Assembly: GCA_010912705.1 (NCBI GenBank)
Contig: POWB01000013.1
Location: 83,673 to 132,047, forward strand
From: Halochromatium sp.
GTDB taxonomy: Bacteria > Pseudomonadota > Gammaproteobacteria > Chromatiales > Chromatiaceae
Direction of reading: 5' to 3'
Length of the DNA stretch: 48,375 nucleotides
Positions 8,690 through 16,604 of the stretch are shown here, piece by piece. The number at the start of each line of letters is the position of its first letter. The first letter of the stretch is position 1. A program made the translations under genes and the position numbers. Below the pieces are notes generated by a model. That model ran no database searches, was not told where the DNA came from, and saw only the letters and a program-made list of their open reading frames with translations.

Positions 8690-8862
8690 CTTAGCGCTGC
8701 TTGACCCTGCATCGATCGACCATGGTATATTAATCGTTCGGCATATACGTTTTGAGCCGCCTTCACGTTCGGATCTGTTGCGCAAGGCGTCAAGCCCAGC
8801 CGACAGTGGTTCCATCCGACGTCCGCACTAAGATATCAATACACCCTGCGGGGGAGAACACC

Positions 8863-9087
8863 ATGACCGACATCGCTGCCTTGAAGCAAGAGAAGCAGGA
8901 TCTGATCGACAAGATGCTTGAGATGCAGAAGCAATTCATCGATTACGAGCATGAACATGGCGTAAGCGGCAAGGACTACTGGGCCTCGCAGGACGGCCTC
9001 TTGGCCAACTATCGCCAGGAATACTCGGACATGGCAAATCGTGTTGTCGACATCGCGCACGAGATCGTCGGCTCGAGTCGCATTTAG
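8863..9087 (+). CDS. Small hydrophilic helical protein of unknown function
   Basis: I do not recognise this 74-residue protein. It is charged and mostly helical by composition: MTDIAALKQEKQDLIDKML at the start, then MQKQFIDYEHEHGVSGKDYWASQDG, then a second helical stretch to the end. There is no signal peptide, no membrane segment and no cysteine. A clear ribosome binding site (GGGGGAG about 6 bases before ATG 8863) and a strong intrinsic terminator 40 bp after the stop indicate a genuine, probably well-expressed monocistronic gene. The frame is open 111 bp further upstream, but that region lacks a ribosome binding site and reads as non-coding leader. It is divergent from trmL. Confidence 0.75.
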   Translation: MTDIAALKQEKQDLIDKMLEMQKQFIDYEHEHGVSGKDYWASQDGLLANYRQEYSDMANRVVDIAHEIVGSSRI

Positions 9088-9123
9088 CGCTCGTCTTGCG
9101 GGCTAGTCCCGCACTGGAAGCTC

Positions 9124-9166
9124 GCAAAAAAGCCTCAGCCCGATCGCCGAGCTGGGGCTTTTTTGC
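9124..9166. terminator. Bidirectional intrinsic terminator
   Basis: An A-tract, a GC-rich hairpin (AAGCCTCAGC paired with GCTGGGGCTT around a CGATCGCC loop) and a T-tract make a factor-independent terminator readable on both strands. It sits between the convergent ends of the 74-residue gene (stop 9087) and the 140-residue minus-strand gene (stop 9225), so it can end both transcripts. Confidence 0.85.
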
Positions 9167-9224
9167 GGTTGCTGTTTTCGCGCGCAGTTGGTTTGCGTTT
9201 TTTCCAGCAATCACCTGAGCCCTG

Positions 9225-9647
9225 TCAGCTGTTGCCCTGCTCAGGACGAATGTGCTCGATGTACTTCGGCGTTGCTTGCATAACAAGGCAGAGGCTCTCG
9301 CCTTGAGCCTTGATGCGTGCATCCGTGCCACGGACCTTGAGATCGCAGCGGCAATGGCCACGGCTTTCGAGCGGTATCGGGATCATGTCGCGATAGGTGT
9401 AAACGTTTTCGTCGATATCTCCACCCTCGCAGACAAAGGTCTCTCCGGGCTTGGGCTCGGGTAAGGGCTCAAGCAGCTCGGCCTGCGCGAGCACCAGCTC
9501 ACCGGCTTGCCACCAAAGGGTCTTTTCCGCGGAGCCGGTCATGGTCTTGATGATGTAGGCGCGCGCGAAGGAGACCTTGAGGGTTCCATCGGCGAAACTG
9601 ATCTCGGCGAGCTCAGAGCCAGGGAGGCGAATACTGCTACTGTCCAC
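9225..9647 (-). CDS. Conserved-looking protein of unknown function, 140 residues
   Basis: I do not recognise this protein. The sequence reads as mainly beta: SELAEISFADGTLKVSFARAYI, TLWWQAGELVLAQAELLEPLP, ETFVCEGGDIDENVYTYRDMIPIPLES, HCRCDLKV, ESLCLVMQATPKYIEHI. There is no signal peptide or membrane segment. Four cysteines are scattered, two of them in HCRC. The start is a GTG at 9647 with only a weak GGAT upstream, so the N-terminus is uncertain. It is followed by the shared terminator at 9124-9166. The gene upstream on the same strand is ntrC, 117 bp away; no functional link is evident. Confidence 0.65.
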   Translation of the reverse strand: MDSSSIRLPGSELAEISFADGTLKVSFARAYIIKTMTGSAEKTLWWQAGELVLAQAELLEPLPEPKPGETFVCEGGDIDENVYTYRDMIPIPLESRGHCRCDLKVRGTDARIKAQGESLCLVMQATPKYIEHIRPEQGNS

Positions 9648-9764
9648 AAGTCAAATCCTAGGCTGGGGCTGTCAGGTTGTGACGCTGTCATGGATGCGAT
9701 TATCACTGCCAGATGGGGTGTCTTGGCGGCGATTACGAGGGCCATGGGTCGTTAGCTGCCAGGA

Positions 9765-11204
9765 TTAGCTATCGGGATCATCCTCTTCGCTCATCTCCTC
9801 GGAGCCCTCAGCCTCCATGCCCAGATCCTTGATCTTGCGCGTCAGCGTATTGCGCCCCCAGCCTAGGAGCTTCGCGGCTTCTTGACGCCGTCCGCCGGTA
9901 TGCTCAAGGGCACATTCGATCAGGATGCGCTCAAAGGTTGGCAGGGCTGAATCGAGGATGCCGCGGTCGCCTTGCTGCAACCGGCGTCGGGTCCAGGTTC
10001 GGAGCGTGCTCTCCCACTGCTCGTCGGCCTCCGCTGCCGTCGCGATGCCGTCGAGGTCGGGGGGTAGATCGCCCACGTGAATCTGCTTGGTCGAGGCCAT
10101 GACCGTGAGCCATCGAGCGGTATTCTCGAGCTGGCGCACATTGCCGGGCCATTCGAGGCGCTCGAGGCGCTCGAGCGCATCATCGGCGAGTATCTTTGCC
10201 TCGCAGCCAAGCTCTTTCGCGGCCTGCGCGAGGAAATGGCGCATCAATAGCCCGATGTCTTCGCGCCGATCGCGCAACGCGGGTAGATGGATACGGATAA
10301 CGTTGAGACGGTGAAAAAGGTCCTCGCGAAAACTCCCTTTGGCGACCAGCTCACGCAGGTTTTGATGGGTCGCAGCAATAATGCGGACATCGACCTTGAT
10401 CGGGGTGAGGCCACCGACACGATAGAACTCGCCATCCGCGAGCACGCGCAGGAGCCGGGTTTGCAGCTCGGCGGGCATATCGCCGATCTCGTCGAGGAAG
10501 AGGGTGCCGCGGTCGGCCTGCTCAAAGCGGCCCTCGCGGCGGGTCTGCGCGCCGGTAAAGGCACCACGCTCATGACCAAAGAGTTCGGACTCCATCAGAT
10601 CGCGTGGGATCGCGGCCATGTTCAGGGCGATGAACGGGGCCTGAGAGCGTGGACTATGGCGATGCAGCGCGTGCGCAACCAGCTCCTTACCGGTTCCGGA
10701 CTCACCATTGATGAGCACCGTGATATTGGAGCGCGCCAGACGACCAATGGCACGGAAGACCTCCTGCATCGAGGGTGCTTCGCCGATGATGTCTGGGCTG
10801 TGCGGCAGCGGTGGCGGCTCGGCAGCGGCGTCATGCTGCTTACGGCAGGCTCGCTGCACCTGATCGACAGCCTCATCGATATCGAAGGGCTTGGGTAGGT
10901 ACTCGAAGGCGCCGCCATGGAAGGCTGAGACCGCGCTGTTGAGGTCGGAATGCGCAGTCATGATGATGACCGGAATCTGCGGATAACGCGCCGTCACTTG
11001 CTCAAGCAGCTCGAGTCCGTCGATCCCCGGCATACGAATGTCCGATAGGATCACATCTGGTGTGTCGCGCTCGAGGGCGTCCATCACTCCAACCCCATTC
11101 GAGAAGCTGGTCACGTCCATCTCGGCCCCACGCAGGGCGCGCTCAAGCACCCAACGAATCGAGCGGTCGTCATCAATGACCCAGATCCTGGGCACTCTAC
11201 TCAT
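9765..11204 (-). CDS. ntrC: Nitrogen regulator NtrC (sigma-54 activator)
   Basis: This 479-residue response regulator activates sigma-54 promoters under nitrogen limitation. The receiver domain (1-120) has the phospho-acceptor D55 in ILSDIRMPG and the conserved Lys in LPKPFD. The AAA+ domain (about 140-370) has Walker A GESGTGKE (167-174), the sigma-54-contact loop GAFTGA (214-219) and the Walker B stretch GTLFLDEIGD. The Fis-type helix-turn-helix (HTGGRRQEAAKLLGWGRNTLTRKIKDL) is near the C-terminus. It overlaps ntrB by 8 bp, so the kinase-regulator pair is translationally coupled. Likely targets visible in the window are the two sites upstream of glnA. Confidence 0.97.
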   Translation of the reverse strand: MSRVPRIWVIDDDRSIRWVLERALRGAEMDVTSFSNGVGVMDALERDTPDVILSDIRMPGIDGLELLEQVTARYPQIPVIIMTAHSDLNSAVSAFHGGAFEYLPKPFDIDEAVDQVQRACRKQHDAAAEPPPLPHSPDIIGEAPSMQEVFRAIGRLARSNITVLINGESGTGKELVAHALHRHSPRSQAPFIALNMAAIPRDLMESELFGHERGAFTGAQTRREGRFEQADRGTLFLDEIGDMPAELQTRLLRVLADGEFYRVGGLTPIKVDVRIIAATHQNLRELVAKGSFREDLFHRLNVIRIHLPALRDRREDIGLLMRHFLAQAAKELGCEAKILADDALERLERLEWPGNVRQLENTARWLTVMASTKQIHVGDLPPDLDGIATAAEADEQWESTLRTWTRRRLQQGDRGILDSALPTFERILIECALEHTGGRRQEAAKLLGWGRNTLTRKIKDLGMEAEGSEEMSEEDDPDS

Positions 11205-12279
11205 AGGTCAGCTCCAGCGGAAGATAGACCAGGAAGGTGGTGCAGCCGGGGCGGCTCTCGCATTCGATCAAACCTTGGTGTTGATTGACCAGCTCTTGCG
11301 CGATAGCGAGACCAAGACCGGTGCCGCCAGCGCGGCCAGACACCATGGGAAAGAAGATGCGATCCATGAGCTCATCGGGGATGCCGGGTCCGTCATCCTC
11401 GATCTCGATCACCAGGACCAAACGGTGGCGAACGTTGCCGATAGTGAATTGCCTCATCACGCGTGTACGTAGCCGCACCTGGCCCTGTTGACCTGCCGCA
11501 TGGGCGGCGTTACGAGCAATATTGAGGATGGCCTGGATCAGCCGATCCGTATCACCCTCGAAATTCGGGATGCTCGGATCGTAATCACGATGGATCTCGG
11601 GTCCAGAAGGGAATTCAGCGTTGAGCAGGTTGCGCACGTGCTCGATCACATGATGAATGTTGATCGAGCTTAGATGCGGCAGGTTGTTTGGACCCAGCAT
11701 GCGGTTGAGCAGCGTTTGTAGCCGGTCGGCCTCATCGATGATGATCCGGGTGTATTCGCGCAGACCAGGGTTCGGCAGCTCGCGCTCGAGCAGTTGTGCC
11801 GCGCCGCGCAGCCCGCCGAGCGGGTTCTTGATCTCGTGCGCTAACCCACGCAGCAGCGCTTGTGTCGCGTGATGCTGAGAGATCAGATACTCCTCGCGCG
11901 CGATTCTGAGCTGACGATCGACCTGTTGCATCTCCATCAGCAGCTCATAGGGCTCATCAACCGAGTGCAGCGGCAGCACCGTACAGTTGACGCGAATGAT
12001 CTGACGATCAGGACGTTTGACCTCAACCTCGCGCTCGGTGAAGGGCTGCCGCGTATCCAGGGATTCACGCAAGCGCTCTTCTACCGAATCGGTCGGGCAG
12101 GGAACCAGATTCCCTGCCGCCTCACCGAGTACAGTCTTGGCGCTGACTGCAAGCAGATTTTCACCAGCGATATTGATGTAGCGAAGGCGCAGCTCGCGAT
12201 CAAAGAGCAGCACAGCCGTACTGAGATTATCGAGAATCATGGTGCCAAGCTGGCTGAGTCCGCCTAATGTCTCGTTCAT
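11197..12279 (-). CDS. ntrB: Nitrogen sensor kinase NtrB
   Basis: This cytosolic histidine kinase/phosphatase of about 360 residues controls NtrC in response to PII. It has an N-terminal PAS domain (MILDNLSTAVLLFDRELRLRYINIAGENLL onward), the H-box GLAHEIKNPLGGLRGAAQLLE, and the ATPase motifs NIARNAAHA, DDGPGIP and GGTGLGLAIAQELVNQHQGLIECES. There is no membrane segment, as expected for NtrB. The frame is open to a TTG at 12321, but I chose ATG 12279, which gives a length close to E. coli NtrB (349). Neither start has a strong ribosome binding site. ntrB lies 387 bp downstream of glnA on the same strand. Confidence 0.95.
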   Translation of the reverse strand: MNETLGGLSQLGTMILDNLSTAVLLFDRELRLRYINIAGENLLAVSAKTVLGEAAGNLVPCPTDSVEERLRESLDTRQPFTEREVEVKRPDRQIIRVNCTVLPLHSVDEPYELLMEMQQVDRQLRIAREEYLISQHHATQALLRGLAHEIKNPLGGLRGAAQLLERELPNPGLREYTRIIIDEADRLQTLLNRMLGPNNLPHLSSINIHHVIEHVRNLLNAEFPSGPEIHRDYDPSIPNFEGDTDRLIQAILNIARNAAHAAGQQGQVRLRTRVMRQFTIGNVRHRLVLVIEIEDDGPGIPDELMDRIFFPMVSGRAGGTGLGLAIAQELVNQHQGLIECESRPGCTTFLVYLPLELTYE

Positions 12280-12666
12280 GGATGATGCTGTTGTCGCTTG
12301 GCTTCTCGAATCCTTTAGCAATCGGCAAGCCAGCTCAGCGCGTTGGCAGCAGGATCAGGCCTGCCGCAATCGCTCAGCAGATGCCACCATCAGCTACGCA
12401 AAAAGCCTTGACCGAGCAAGGAGTTATCAGTGCTCATACGGAGTTGACCAAGGCAACTAAAGGCCTAGCGACCTTTGCTTTTTGGGGCATCGGCAAGCGA
12501 TTTGCACTAGTCTAGTGCCTGTCGAACCTGAGGTGTGCATTAAACTGCACCAGTGCTGAACAGGAAGGATGAGGGATGAGGGAGGCGAGATGAAGAAGGT
12601 GGGCGGGATAGGGTGGGCATCCTTGCCCTAGGGCGGCTTGGTTGGAGCCGCTGATAGCCAGAAGGA
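12280..12666. other. glnA-ntrB intergenic region
   Basis: No gene is supported in these 387 bp. They hold a perfect 15-bp palindrome GCACTAGTCTAGTGC at 12504-12518, an imperfect inverted repeat GTGCA-N6-TGCAC at 12535-12550, and a GC-rich hairpin (GCGGCT at 12633-12638 with AGCCGC at 12646-12651) without a T-tract, close to the glnA stop. These could be operator sites for ntrBC or RNA structures after glnA. I found no convincing sigma-54 -24/-12 pair for ntrB. A purine-rich GGATGAGGGATGAGGGA tract lies around 12565. Confidence 0.4.
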
Positions 12667-14076
12667 TTAGAGGCTGTAGTAGAGGTCGAATTCGACTGGG
12701 TGGGTGCTCATGCGGAGTTGGGTGACTTCTGCCATCTTTAGCTTGATATAGCCATCGATGACGTCGTCGGTGAAGACACCGCCGGCAGTCAGGAATTCGC
12801 GATCAGCGTCAAGCGCATCAAGGGCTTGATCGAGCGAATAGCAGACCTGCGGGATCGCCTTCTCTTCTTCCGGTGGCAGGTCGTAGAGATCCTTGTCCAT
12901 CGCGTCACCGGGATGAATCTTGTTCTGGATGCCATCCAGACCAGCCATCATCATCGCCGAGAATGAGAGATAGGGGTTACCGGTGCTATCCGGGAAACGC
13001 ACCTCGATCCGCGTGGCCTTGGGGTTGGCATCATGCGGAATACGCACTGAAGCGGACCGGTTCTTAGCCGAGTAGGCCAGCATCACAGGGGCCTCGAAGC
13101 CTGGCACCAGGCGCTTGTAGGAGTTGGTCGAGGCATTGGTGAAGGCGTTCAATGCCCGGGCATGCTTGATGATGCCGCCGATGTAGTAGAGAGCAGTCTC
13201 GGAGAGGCCGCCGTACTTGTCTCCCGCAAAGATGTTTTGACCATCTTTACCCAGTGACTGATGGACGTGCATACCGTTGCCGTTGTCGCCGACCAGTGGC
13301 TTAGGCATGAAGGTCGCGGTCTTGCCATAGGCGTGGGCGACATTCTGCACGCAGTATTTGAGGATCTGGTTCATGTCCGCGCGTTTCACCAAGGTATCGA
13401 AACGCGTTCCGATCTCACACTGGCCAGCAGTGGCTACCTCGTGATGGTGGACTTCGACAGGGACACCCATCTCCTCCATCGCCAAGCACATGGCGGCACG
13501 CAGGTCGTTGAGCGAGTCAACCGGCGGGACGGGGAAATAGCCGCCCTTGACGCCAGGTCGGTGCCCCATATTCCCGTCTTCAAAGACGCGCTCTGAGTTC
13601 CATTCGGCCTCTTCGGAATCAACCTTATAGAAGGCCCCCGACATGCTGACGCCCCAACGCACATCATCGAGCACGAAGAACTCAGGCTCAGGTCCAAAGA
13701 ATGCGGTATCGGCAACACCAGTGGATGCCAGGTAGGCCTCGGCGCGCTTGGCAACCGAGCGTGGATCACGCTCATAGCCTTGCATGGTGGCAGGCTCGAG
13801 GATGTCGCAGCGCAGTATCAGTGTCTTCTCATCCGAGAATGGGTCCATCACTGCAGTCGAGGCCTCAGGCATCAGGACCATGTCTGATGCTTCAATGCCT
13901 TTCCAGCCCGCGATCGATGATCCGTCGAACATCTTACCGTCCTGGAAGAGGGCCTCATCAATGATCCGCGCCGGCAGCGAGACGTGCTGCTCCTTCCCGC
14001 GAGTATCCGTAAACCGGAGGTCCACGAACTTTACGTCCTCATCTTTGATGGTCTTCAACACGTCAGTGGCGGACAT
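12667..14076 (-). CDS. glnA: Glutamine synthetase type I, GlnA
   Basis: This 469-residue dodecameric enzyme makes glutamine from glutamate, ammonia and ATP, the main ammonium-assimilation step. Hallmarks are [17 protein letters not shown] near residues 50-66, the active-site stretch [12 protein letters not shown] with HHHEVATAG before it, [10 protein letters not shown], and [10 protein letters not shown]. The adenylylation-site Tyr is in [11 protein letters not shown] (about residue 398), so the enzyme is probably switched off by GlnE adenylylation. Length equals that of E. coli GlnA. A ribosome binding site GGGAGA lies 7-12 bases before ATG 14076. Transcription is predicted from the sigma-54 promoter at 14217-14233 under NtrC. 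Confidence 0.98.
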   Translation of the reverse strand: MSATDVLKTIKDEDVKFVDLRFTDTRGKEQHVSLPARIIDEALFQDGKMFDGSSIAGWKGIEASDMVLMPEASTAVMDPFSDEKTLILRCDILEPATMQGYERDPRSVAKRAEAYLASTGVADTAFFGPEPEFFVLDDVRWGVSMSGAFYKVDSEEAEWNSERVFEDGNMGHRPGVKGGYFPVPPVDSLNDLRAAMCLAMEEMGVPVEVHHHEVATAGQCEIGTRFDTLVKRADMNQILKYCVQNVAHAYGKTATFMPKPLVGDNGNGMHVHQSLGKDGQNIFAGDKYGGLSETALYYIGGIIKHARALNAFTNASTNSYKRLVPGFEAPVMLAYSAKNRSASVRIPHDANPKATRIEVRFPDSTGNPYLSFSAMMMAGLDGIQNKIHPGDAMDKDLYDLPPEEEKAIPQVCYSLDQALDALDADREFLTAGGVFTDDVIDGYIKLKMAEVTQLRMSTHPVEFDLYYSL

Positions 14077-14216
14077 CTGCGAAATCTCCCGCTATGGTCT
14101 TGGGCTATGGATATGGAAAAAATATACGGGCTGTTGCGCGATCGCTGGGCTTGACCGATCAAGCTCAGGCCTACGAAGCGCAGACTCGGATTGCACAATT
14201 GCTCGCAGATTTGATC

Positions 14217-14233
14217 AAGCAGATTACGTGCCA
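14217..14233 (-). promoter_or_regulatory. Sigma-54 promoter of glnA
   Basis: Read on the minus strand, TGGCACG-TAAT-CTGCTT matches the sigma-54 consensus TGGCACG-N4-TTGCW with one -12 mismatch. The invariant GG (14232-14231) and GC (14220-14219) are exactly 10 bases apart. The predicted start of transcription is about 14207, giving a leader of about 131 nt before the glnA ATG. The motif is in the right place and orientation, with two NtrC-type sites upstream. Confidence 0.82.
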
Positions 14234-14307
14234 TCGATGATGCAACCTCTCCGGCAGCCGATCCGCCAACTGCTGGGCACTAGAGGCCACACCGATGAGC
14301 TAGGGAT

Positions 14308-14324
14308 CGCACCAAAATGGATCA
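14308..14324. promoter_or_regulatory. NtrC-binding site 1 for glnA
   Basis: The 17-mer CGCACCAAAATGGATCA matches 14 of 17 positions of the NtrC palindrome TGCACCAAAATGGTGCA. Its centre (14316) is about 109 bases upstream of the predicted glnA start, close to the -108 site of E. coli glnAp2. Confidence 0.78.
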
Positions 14325-14339
14325 ACACACAACCCTAAA

Positions 14340-14356
14340 CGCACTCTATTCGTGCA
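14340..14356. promoter_or_regulatory. NtrC-binding site 2 for glnA
   Basis: The 17-mer CGCACTCTATTCGTGCA keeps the symmetric GCAC...GTGC arms of the NtrC palindrome. Its centre (14348) is 32 bases (about three helical turns) from site 1 and about 141 bases upstream of the predicted start, matching the -140 site of E. coli glnAp2. It lies just past the stop of the cation efflux gene. Confidence 0.72.
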
Positions 14357-14374
14357 CTGCATGCCTGTACTCGA

Positions 14375-15520
14375 TCAACCAAAGTAGAGCCGCACATCGG
14401 CGAAGCGCGGATCATCTTGCAGGGCTGAGCGAAGTTGATCGCGAAGCCGGTGCGCAGTTGGCTCGTCGGTGTAGGTGCGCAGTGGGAAGAAGAGGTCGAC
14501 CGTGATGGCCCCATCGAGATAATGCAGTAGCAGACGTTTGCGGGTCAGGGCTTCAGGGATCTGCTGCCAGTGCTGATCGAGACAATCGATGACCTCGGTG
14601 CGCATGGGCAGATCCTTGGTAGGAACTGCGGACTCGTCATCCTCCGGATCGATATGTACCGTGACGTCAGACATCCGATCGATGCTCTCCATCAACCGTT
14701 GTTGCACTAGGACACTGATGGCATGACCTTCTGAGACGCTAATGTCAGGATCAACGAGAACATGAACATCGGCTGAAGCGTTGCCGCCGAGGGTGCGAGT
14801 GCGAAGCATGTGGACATCGCGGACACCGGTACTACGCCGAATGATCTGGCTGATCTCGCGCAAACGCTCAGGGCTGAGGCCGGTATCAACCAACTCACGG
14901 GTGGCATCGGAGCCTAGATCCCAGGCGATCTTTGCAATCATGACCGCAACGATGACCGAGGCCACCGAATCTAGGTAGGGCAGGCCAGCGAGCGTTCCGG
15001 CGACGCCAATCAAGACCACGATCGATGAGATCGCGTCAGAGCGATGGTGCCAAGCATTTGCCATCAGCAGGTCTGAGCGCACGCTTAGACCATAGCCCCT
15101 CGTATACCAGTAGAGGGCCTCTTTGATCAGGATCGAGAGCCCGGCAACGTAGAGCGCGATCGGCTCTGGCCGCAACAGTTCAAGCGGCTTAAAGAGCCGA
15201 TCAGTGGCGTCCCAAGCAATCCCAATGGCGACAGCGAGGAGCAAGAAGCCGAGTACAAGAGTGGCGACCGTCTCATAACGGCCATGGCCATAAGGATGTT
15301 CGGCATCGGGTCCTTTAGCGGCTTTGTGACCAGCGATCCAGACGAGCGCATCAGAGATCAGATCGGAGAATGAATGGATGCCATCGGCAATCAGCGCATG
15401 GGACTGCCCCATCCATCCGGCGGTAATTTTTAGCGCTGACAGGAGCAGGTTGATCACTGCGCCGACCAAAGTCGTGCGCTTGATCGCCATTGCTCGCGCC
15501 TCGCGTGGGTGTGTGTCCAT
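14375..15520 (-). CDS. Cation diffusion facilitator (CDF) family efflux transporter
   Basis: This 381-residue inner-membrane protein belongs to the CDF family, which exports divalent metals (Zn, Fe, Mn, Cd) in exchange for protons. Six hydrophobic helices are visible in the first 210 residues. The family motif HALIADGIHSFSDLISDALVW in helix 2 carries the metal-binding Asp and His, followed by DAEHPYGHGRYE. A second site is in NAWHHRSDAISS in helix 5. The cytosolic C-terminal part is longer than in E. coli FieF (300 residues) and holds DVHVLVDPDISVSEGHAISVLVQ, then about 80 extra residues. ATG 15520 has an AGGG nearby; ATG 15490 is an alternative. Metal specificity cannot be assigned. Confidence 0.92.
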   Translation of the reverse strand: MDTHPREARAMAIKRTTLVGAVINLLLSALKITAGWMGQSHALIADGIHSFSDLISDALVWIAGHKAAKGPDAEHPYGHGRYETVATLVLGFLLLAVAIGIAWDATDRLFKPLELLRPEPIALYVAGLSILIKEALYWYTRGYGLSVRSDLLMANAWHHRSDAISSIVVLIGVAGTLAGLPYLDSVASVIVAVMIAKIAWDLGSDATRELVDTGLSPERLREISQIIRRSTGVRDVHMLRTRTLGGNASADVHVLVDPDISVSEGHAISVLVQQRLMESIDRMSDVTVHIDPEDDESAVPTKDLPMRTEVIDCLDQHWQQIPEALTRKRLLLHYLDGAITVDLFFPLRTYTDEPTAHRLRDQLRSALQDDPRFADVRLYFG

Positions 15521-15653
15521 AGAGCCCTGATATCGAGTTCAGCGAATACAGCCTTGAATACTGCCGATTATAACGATGGGTCGGCGTTGGGGACCGCGCT
15601 GATTACCCTGGTCTGAATCGCAGCAAAATCGCTATACTGTAAGGTTTGAGCAC

Positions 15654-16604
15654 ATGCTGGAGTCCCTGTTGAGCAATCTGTCGGGCGATCCTGTCAGTTT
15701 TCAGGAACTGATCTTTACACTCGAACGCTATTGGAGCCGCCAAGGCTGCGTCATCCTGCAGCCTTATGATATGGAGGTCGGGGCAGGCACTTTTCATCCT
15801 GGCACCTTCCTGAGAGCGATCGGACCAGAGCCATGGAACGCGGCCTATGTACAGCCGTCGCGTCGTCCGACCGATGGCCGCTACGGCGAGAACCCCAATC
15901 GACTGCAACACTACTACCAGTTTCAGGTGGTCATGAAGCCCTCGCCTGAGGCGATCCAAGCCCTGTATTTGGACTCGCTGCGTGAACTCGGCATCGATCC
16001 CCTTATTCATGATATCCGCTTTGTCGAGGATAACTGGGAGTCGCCAACGCTTGGGGCCTGGGGCCTAGGCTGGGAGGTCTGGCTGAATGGGATGGAAGTC
16101 ACCCAGTTCACCTATTTTCAGCAAGTCGGTGGACTCGAATGCCGTCCGGTGACTGGTGAGATCACCTATGGACTCGAGCGCATCGCCATGTATCTGCAGG
16201 GCGTAGAGAGTGTCTACGAGCTGCTCTGGACCCATTCGGCAACAGGACCCGTCTCTTACGGTGACGTCTTCCTGCAAAACGAGCGTGAGCAATCGGCCTA
16301 TAACTTCGAGCTGGCCGATATCGCCTCGCTGTTCGCATTCTTCGACGGCTGTGAGCAACAGAGCCAGGCCTTGGTTGAAGCCGGTCTCCCGCTGCCCGCC
16401 TATGAGCAAGTGCTCAAGGCCTCGCATACCTTCAACCTGCTAGATGCTCGCGGGGCGATCTCGGTGACTGAGCGACAACGTTTCATCCTCCGGGTGCGTG
16501 CGCTCGCTCGCGCCGTGGCCGAGGCCTATTACAAGAGTCGCGAGGCACTGGGCTTCCCCATGGCCGCATCCTCTACTCGCACTCGCATCGAGGAGGCCGC
16601 ATGA
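15654..16604 (+). CDS. glyQ: Glycine-tRNA ligase alpha subunit
   Basis: This 316-residue catalytic subunit of the bacterial alpha2-beta2 glycyl-tRNA synthetase holds the class II active site. Highly conserved stretches are [64 protein letters not shown] and [23 protein letters not shown]. The N-terminus is about ten residues longer than in E. coli. An AAGG precedes ATG 15654. A TATACT at 15633-15638 is too close to serve as -10 for a transcript carrying this ribosome binding site, so the promoter is probably further upstream. It overlaps glyS by 4 bp. Confidence 0.98.
   Translation: MLESLLSNLSGDPVSFQELIFTLERYWSRQGCVILQPYDMEVGAGTFHPGTFLRAIGPEPWNAAYVQPSRRPTDGRYGENPNRLQHYYQFQVVMKPSPEAIQALYLDSLRELGIDPLIHDIRFVEDNWESPTLGAWGLGWEVWLNGMEVTQFTYFQQVGGLECRPVTGEITYGLERIAMYLQGVESVYELLWTHSATGPVSYGDVFLQNEREQSAYNFELADIASLFAFFDGCEQQSQALVEAGLPLPAYEQVLKASHTFNLLDARGAISVTERQRFILRVRALARAVAEAYYKSREALGFPMAASSTRTRIEEAA

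Noticed and set aside
12504..12550. Second sigma-54/NtrC control region for ntrBC
   Set aside because: Palindromes are present, but no GG-N10-GC pair of -24/-12 type is found and the dyads do not have the TGCACC-N5-GGTGCA orientation.
15633..15638. TATACT as -10 element for glyQ
   Set aside because: The start would fall at about 15645, after the AAGG ribosome binding site at 15641, and there is no adequate -35.
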